DNA of 42,921 nucleotides from Roseococcus sp. (GTDB taxonomy: Bacteria > Pseudomonadota > Alphaproteobacteria > Acetobacterales > Acetobacteraceae). A model generated the notes under the pieces. That model did not search any database and was not told where the DNA came from. It worked only from the letters and a program-made list of their open reading frames with translations. Within the stretch, counting starts at the first letter, position 1. Every line of letters begins with the position of its first letter. Location of the stretch: positions 1 to 42,921 of the forward strand of contig NZ_JAIEQY010000139.1 in NCBI RefSeq assembly GCF_019747315.1. Direction: 5' to 3'. This document shows positions 38,979-42,921 of the stretch, piece after piece. Position numbers and translations under genes: made by a program.

Positions 38979-39947
38979 TCAATCCGGCTTGATGTTCCCC
39001 GTGCGGATCACCCCACCCCAGCGCGCCCGATCCTCCGCAATGAAGGCGCCGAACGCGGCCGGCGTCATGGGCAGTGGGTCCGCACCCTGGCCGGCCAGGC
39101 GCTCGCGCAGGGCGGGCTGGGCCAGCGCGCGGTTCACCTCAGCATTCATCCGCTCGATGATGGGGGCGGGCGTGCCGGCGGCGGCGGCCAGCCCATACCA
39201 ACCGACCGCCTCGTAGCCCGGCACGCCGGATTCCGCGACGGTCGGCACCTGGGGCAGGGCCGGGTGGCGTTCCTTCGTCGTCACCGCCACGGCGCGCAGG
39301 CGGCCGTCGCGGATATGGCCGAGGGTCGCGGGCAGCGTGTCGCAGATGAATTGGACCCGCCCGGCGATGGTGTCCGTGATCGAGGGCCCGCTGCCGCGAT
39401 AGGGCACGTGCAGCGCCTCCAGCCGCGCCATCTGCAACAGCAATTCCACGAAGAGATGCGTGGCCGAGCCGGTGCCGCCCGAAGCGTAGGAGAGGCGCCC
39501 GGGCTGCGCGCGAATCAGCGCGATCAGCTCGGCCAGGTTGTTGGCCGGCACGGAGGGGTGGACGGCGAAGACGGAGGCAACGCCCGCCACCATCGCGACT
39601 GGCGCCAGGTCACGCGCCGGATCGAAATTCAGGCGCACCAGCTCTGGCGTGATGGAGAAGGGCCCGGTGCTGGCCATGAGCCAGGTGTAGCCATCGGGCG
39701 TGGCCCGGGCGACGAACTCGCTGCCCACCGTGCCGCCCACGCCGCTCCGATTCTCGACCGTGACGGGCTGGCCCAGGGGCGCGCGCATCTCATCGGCCAT
39801 CACCCGGGTCAACAGGTCGGCCGCGCCACCGGGCGGGAAGGGGGAGACGAAGCGCATGGGCCGGTTGGGCCAGTCGCCGGGCTGGGCGGCGGCACCGGCC
39901 AGGGGCAGGCCAGCCATGGTGAGGGCAAGGTTGCGGCGGCGGATCAT
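38979..39947 (-). CDS. Bug/TctC-family periplasmic substrate-binding protein (second copy)
   Basis: 322 residues from the ATG at 39947, with GGAGA seven bases upstream; the frame opens 37 codons earlier without a start signal. Signal peptide MIRRRNLALTMAGLPLAGAAA. The mature part shows WPNRPMRFVSPFPPGGAADLL, VENRSGVGG and PYRGSGPSITDTIAGRVQF, the same landmarks as the copy at 2992-3951 but a clearly different sequence. Ligand probably a small carboxylate. No TctAB genes nearby, so it is another orphan, flanked by an IS21 remnant on one side and gshA on the other. Confidence 0.93.
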   Translation of the reverse strand: MIRRRNLALTMAGLPLAGAAAQPGDWPNRPMRFVSPFPPGGAADLLTRVMADEMRAPLGQPVTVENRSGVGGTVGSEFVARATPDGYTWLMASTGPFSITPELVRLNFDPARDLAPVAMVAGVASVFAVHPSVPANNLAELIALIRAQPGRLSYASGGTGSATHLFVELLLQMARLEALHVPYRGSGPSITDTIAGRVQFICDTLPATLGHIRDGRLRAVAVTTKERHPALPQVPTVAESGVPGYEAVGWYGLAAAAGTPAPIIERMNAEVNRALAQPALRERLAGQGADPLPMTPAAFGAFIAEDRARWGGVIRTGNIKPD

Positions 39948-40109
39948 GGAACGTCTCCACAAGGGGAGCCTCACCTTGTCCGCCGCAGAAGGCAGGTTCA
40001 ACGCGGAAGCGGGGGGTGCGGCCCGCCGCGCGCCAAAACCTGCCCGGGATTCATCCATCCGCGGCCATCGACTGCGCGGATTTCACCCAGCCGCGGCCAG
40101 GGGGCCGCC

Positions 40110-41453
40110 TCACAGCTCCGTGAAGGGCAGCGCCAGGCGAGCATCGCCCTGCCAGGGGCCGTGGAACATCTGCAGGATGCGGTCGGCCTGGGTCATGCCG
40201 CTCTCCACGATCTCCTGGAGCGGCGCGAGGTAGATCTCCTCGCCCAGGCCGCGGGCCTTGAGGCCGGCCTCGCTGATGGCCAGTGCGTCCCGCGCCACAT
40301 CGCGCAGGGAATGGCCGGCGATCTGCGCTTCCAGCGCCAGGCGCGGCGCATCGGCGCGCAGCTGGTGCATCTGCGCGACCGTCCAGTCCCGCGTCAGCGC
40401 GCGGGCCGCCTTCTGCGCGGCGTCGTCATAGATCAGCCCGACCCAGAAGGCGGGCTGCGCCTGGATCATCGCGGCGGAACCCGAATCGGAGCCGCGCATC
40501 TCGAGGAATTTCTTGAGCCGCACCTCGGTGAAGACGGTGGTCACGTGGTCGGCCACATCGCCCATCGTGGCGGCGATGCCGGGCATGCTCGCCAGGCCGG
40601 TCGTCATGAAGGTGCGGAAGCTCTGGCCCGTCGCGTCGAGCAGCTTGCCGTCCCGCGCCACGAAATACATCGGCACGTCCAGCACGAATTCCGCAAAGCG
40701 CTCGAAGCCGAAGCCCTCTTCGAAGACCAGGCCCGGGATGCCGGTGCGGTCGGGGTCCGTGTCAGACCAGACATGGCCGCGCAGCGACTTGTAGCCCGAC
40801 GGCTTCCCCTCGCGCAGCGGCGATGAGGCAAACAGCGCGGTGGCGAGCGGTTGCAGCGCGAGCGAGACGCGCAGCTTCTCTACCATATCGGCCTCGTCGC
40901 CGAAATCGAGGTTCACCTGCACGGTGGAGGTGCGGAGCATCATGTCGAGGCCCATGCTGCCGCGGGTGGGCATGTAGCGCCGCATGATCGCGTAGCGGCT
41001 TTTGGGCATCCAGGACATGTCCTCGCGCCGCGCCACGGGGTGGAAGCCCATGCCGGCAAAGCCCAAGCCCAGCGGCCCTGCCACCTCATGCACATCCCGC
41101 AGGTGGGAGGCGAGCTCCAGGCGCGCGGCGTGGAGATCCTCCATCGGCCCGCCCGAAAGCTCGAACTGCCCGCCGGGCTCGAGGCTGACGGAGGCCGAGC
41201 CCTGCGTCAGGCCGATGACATTCTCGCCGTCCCGAATCGGCGCCCATCCCTTGGCCTGGATGCCTTCCAGCATCGCGCGAATGCCCTGGTGCTCGTAGTC
41301 GGGCGACGACAAATCCGCGCGGCGAAAGCCGAACTTCTCGTGCTCCGTGCCGATGCGCCAGGCGGATTTCGGCTTGCAGCCGGCGGCGAACCACTCGGCC
41401 AATTGGCGCGCGGAGGTGATCGGCGTCGGGTCAGCCTGGCCGGGATTGGACAT
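40110..41453 (-). CDS. gshA: Glutamate-cysteine ligase, plant/alphaproteobacterial type
   Basis: 447 residues from the ATG at 41453, usual for the plant-type GCS2 family. WRIGTEHEKFGF holds the metal-binding Glu pair, EPGGQFELSGGP forms the substrate loop, GMGFHP and MRRYMPTRGSMGLDMMLRTSTVQVNLDF in segments are family signatures, and EMRGSDSG lies near the ATP site. It catalyses the first step of glutathione synthesis, supplying the cofactor for GST-type enzymes such as the one at 5453. It follows rsmE by 55 bp on the same strand. The frame stays open upstream to 41678 without biological meaning. Confidence 0.94.
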   Translation of the reverse strand: MSNPGQADPTPITSARQLAEWFAAGCKPKSAWRIGTEHEKFGFRRADLSSPDYEHQGIRAMLEGIQAKGWAPIRDGENVIGLTQGSASVSLEPGGQFELSGGPMEDLHAARLELASHLRDVHEVAGPLGLGFAGMGFHPVARREDMSWMPKSRYAIMRRYMPTRGSMGLDMMLRTSTVQVNLDFGDEADMVEKLRVSLALQPLATALFASSPLREGKPSGYKSLRGHVWSDTDPDRTGIPGLVFEEGFGFERFAEFVLDVPMYFVARDGKLLDATGQSFRTFMTTGLASMPGIAATMGDVADHVTTVFTEVRLKKFLEMRGSDSGSAAMIQAQPAFWVGLIYDDAAQKAARALTRDWTVAQMHQLRADAPRLALEAQIAGHSLRDVARDALAISEAGLKARGLGEEIYLAPLQEIVESGMTQADRILQMFHGPWQGDARLALPFTEL

Positions 41454-41508
41454 GCGGTTGCTTTCGTTCGTGCCAGAGTGGGCGTGTGAGATCAGCGCCG
41501 GGCCTAAG

Positions 41509-42228
41509 TCAGCGACGGGAATCGAGCGCGAGGGAAATTGCGCCCAGTCCCGCCACCAGCGCCGTCTCCGCGCGGAGGATGCGCGGGCCGAGTGTTGCGA
41601 GCGATACAAAGGGGCGCCGGGCCAGATCGTCAAGCTCGGCCCGCTCGAAGCCCCCCTCGGGGCCCACGAGAAAGCCACAAGGGGTTGCGATTATTGCCAA
41701 AATGTCATGCAGAGGGCGAGCTTCCCGCCGCTCCGCCGCCACAAGCAGGGGGGCGCCGTCCCAGCCATCGAGCACCGCGTGCAGGGGCCGCGCGTCGCTG
41801 ACCACGGGCAGGGAAAGGCGCTCACATTGCTCGGCGGCGGCGCGGGCGATGGCGGACAGGCGCTCGGTGTTGCTGTGGCCGGCGACGCAGCGGCGCGTCA
41901 GCACCGGCTGGATCACGGTGGCGCCAAGCTCGGTCGCTTTCTCCACTGCCCAATCCATCGCCTCGCGCTTCAGCGCGGCCAGCAGGGCGCGCAGCTCGGG
42001 TTCGGGGGCGGGGGCGCGCAGCTGCTCGCCCAGCCGCATGGCGCCGCGATCCTTGCGCAGGGCGGTCAGCTCGGCCGCGAATTCGCCCTCTGTCGCGTTG
42101 AAGGCGCGCAGCTCCGCGCCGGGCGAGCGGCGCAGCACATGGCCGATATGGTGCGCCTGGGCCGGCGTCATGGCGATTTCGATGCCCGGGGCGAGCGGGC
42201 CCAGGACGTGCAGCCGAGGGATGGACAT
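41509..42228 (-). CDS. rsmE: 16S rRNA (uracil1498-N3)-methyltransferase RsmE
   Basis: 239 residues, the standard length. The N-terminal PUA-like domain (about 1-70) includes AHHIGHVLRRSPGAEL. The C-terminal SPOUT fold has the knot motifs LLVAAERREA, FLVGPEGGFERAEL and LGPRILRAETALVAGL, where GPEGG and the ILR-ET stretch bind SAM. It methylates U1498 of 16S rRNA in the 30S subunit. Divergent from ubiA with 28 bp between starts; gshA follows it, an order I recognise from other alphaproteobacteria. Confidence 0.95.
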   Translation of the reverse strand: MSIPRLHVLGPLAPGIEIAMTPAQAHHIGHVLRRSPGAELRAFNATEGEFAAELTALRKDRGAMRLGEQLRAPAPEPELRALLAALKREAMDWAVEKATELGATVIQPVLTRRCVAGHSNTERLSAIARAAAEQCERLSLPVVSDARPLHAVLDGWDGAPLLVAAERREARPLHDILAIIATPCGFLVGPEGGFERAELDDLARRPFVSLATLGPRILRAETALVAGLGAISLALDSRR

Positions 42229-42256
42229 GCGCCGATGTGCCGTGCTGCATGCGCGG

Positions 42257-42921
42257 ATGCAAGACAGCGCAGGCTATACCGATATCCGCGCCGGGGGCTG
42301 GGTCGCGCGCCTGCCCGCGGCGATGCGCCCCTATGCCCTCTTGATGCGCGCCGACCGGCCGATCGGCTCCTGGCTGCTTTTCCTGCCCGGCCTCTGGGGC
42401 ATCGCCTTGCAGGCCACCGGCTGGTGGCAGGGAATCTGGCTGACCATCCTCTTCTTTGTCGGCGCGGTGGTCATGCGCGGCGCGGGCTGCGTCGTGAACG
42501 ACCTTTGGGATCGAGACATTGATCGTCAGGTCGAGCGCACGCGCGGGCGGCCGCTGGCCTCCGGCGCCGTCTCGGCGAAGCAGGCGGTCGCTTTCCTCGC
42601 CGCCCTCTGCGTGATCGGCCTGCTGGTCCTGCTGCAGCTGAACGCGGCGGCGATCTGGCTGGGCGTGCTCTCGCTTGTCCCGATCCTGCTCTATCCGCTG
42701 GCCAAGCGCGTCACGGATTATCCGCAGCTGGTGCTGGGCTTCACCTTCGGCTGGGGTGCGCTGATGGGCCCCGTGGCGGCGAGCGGCGGGCTGAGCTGGG
42801 CCATGCTCCTGCTCTATGCCGCCACCATCTTCTGGATCCTGGGCTATGACACGATCTACGCCCATCAGGACCGGGAGGATGACATGATGGTTGGCATCCG
42901 TTCCACCGCGCTGAAATTCGG
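42257..42921 (+). CDS. ubiA: 4-hydroxybenzoate polyprenyltransferase UbiA, partial (3' end outside the window)
   Basis: The first 221 residues, from the ATG at 42257; earlier ATGs at 42235 and 42249 are in other frames. LLMRADRPIGSWLLFLPGLWG is the UbiA entry motif, NDLWDRDIDRQVERTRGRP the first Asp-rich motif that binds Mg-diphosphate, and GYDTIYAHQDREDD the second. Several membrane helices lie between. It prenylates 4-hydroxybenzoate in ubiquinone synthesis at the inner membrane. No Shine-Dalgarno is obvious. Confidence 0.95.
   Translation, partial: MQDSAGYTDIRAGGWVARLPAAMRPYALLMRADRPIGSWLLFLPGLWGIALQATGWWQGIWLTILFFVGAVVMRGAGCVVNDLWDRDIDRQVERTRGRPLASGAVSAKQAVAFLAALCVIGLLVLLQLNAAAIWLGVLSLVPILLYPLAKRVTDYPQLVLGFTFGWGALMGPVAASGGLSWAMLLLYAATIFWILGYDTIYAHQDREDDMMVGIRSTALKF

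Noticed and set aside
38787-40826. Long plus-strand open frame opposite the second Bug gene and gshA
   Set aside because: Antisense shadow; the minus-strand genes carry clear signal peptide and catalytic motifs.

Overview
The window looks like chromosomal DNA of a GC-rich alphaproteobacterium, most likely from Acetobacteraceae (Roseomonas-like). This is inferred from the base composition, the glnB-glnA pair, plant-type glutamate-cysteine ligase beside rsmE and ubiA, and two orphan Bug-type (TctC) binding proteins. No phage, plasmid or CRISPR system is visible, and no whole insertion sequence.

Layout. 1-4505: the tail of an EEP-family nuclease/phosphatase, then a minus-strand run marR > Bug binding protein > Cache/PAS sensor kinase > FixJ-type regulator. 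4505-6522: a divergent eamA exporter and a glutathionyl-hydroquinone reductase-like gene behind two palindromic operators, then tRNA-His. 6830-10480: a PLP aminotransferase, glnB, glnA with a folded leader and a strong terminator, and a large inverted repeat. 10479-12190: an enolase-superfamily enzyme and a GAF protein. 12351-21217: a compact chemotaxis operon (STAS, cheY, cheA, cheW, mcp, cheW, cheR, cheB), mostly joined by 4-nt start/stop overlaps, and a divergent membrane-anchored receptor-like gene behind a proline-rich leader ORF. 21605-28648: a giant (about 2,350 aa) Gly-rich repeat autotransporter. 28870-29150: a decayed IS3 transposase. 29306-33018: a 2-TM potassium channel with a CAX cation/H+ antiporter, a patatin-like lipoprotein and a small lipoprotein. 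33498-38734: a decaying region with an RND pump gene lacking its 5' end and its middle, a small unknown gene, a TPR regulator-like gene, an outer-membrane barrel gene with a homopolymer frameshift, and an IS21 istB remnant. 38979-42921: a second Bug protein, gshA, rsmE and the start of ubiA.

How the genes work together. Three blocks stand out. The first operon could be a sensory unit in which the Bug protein delivers ligand to the kinase, as reported for Bordetella BctC/BctDE; this is inference. glnB and glnA form the standard nitrogen-assimilation pair. The chemotaxis operon has phosphorelay and adaptation genes but no flagellar genes, cheZ or cheD, so its output (swimming, pili or another function) cannot be read from this window. 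I found no clearly undescribed multi-gene system. The most original observations are the leader ORF coupled to the receptor-like gene, the Bug-kinase-regulator operon under a MarR gene, the nested hairpins upstream of glnA, and the in-frame internal deletion of the RND pump.
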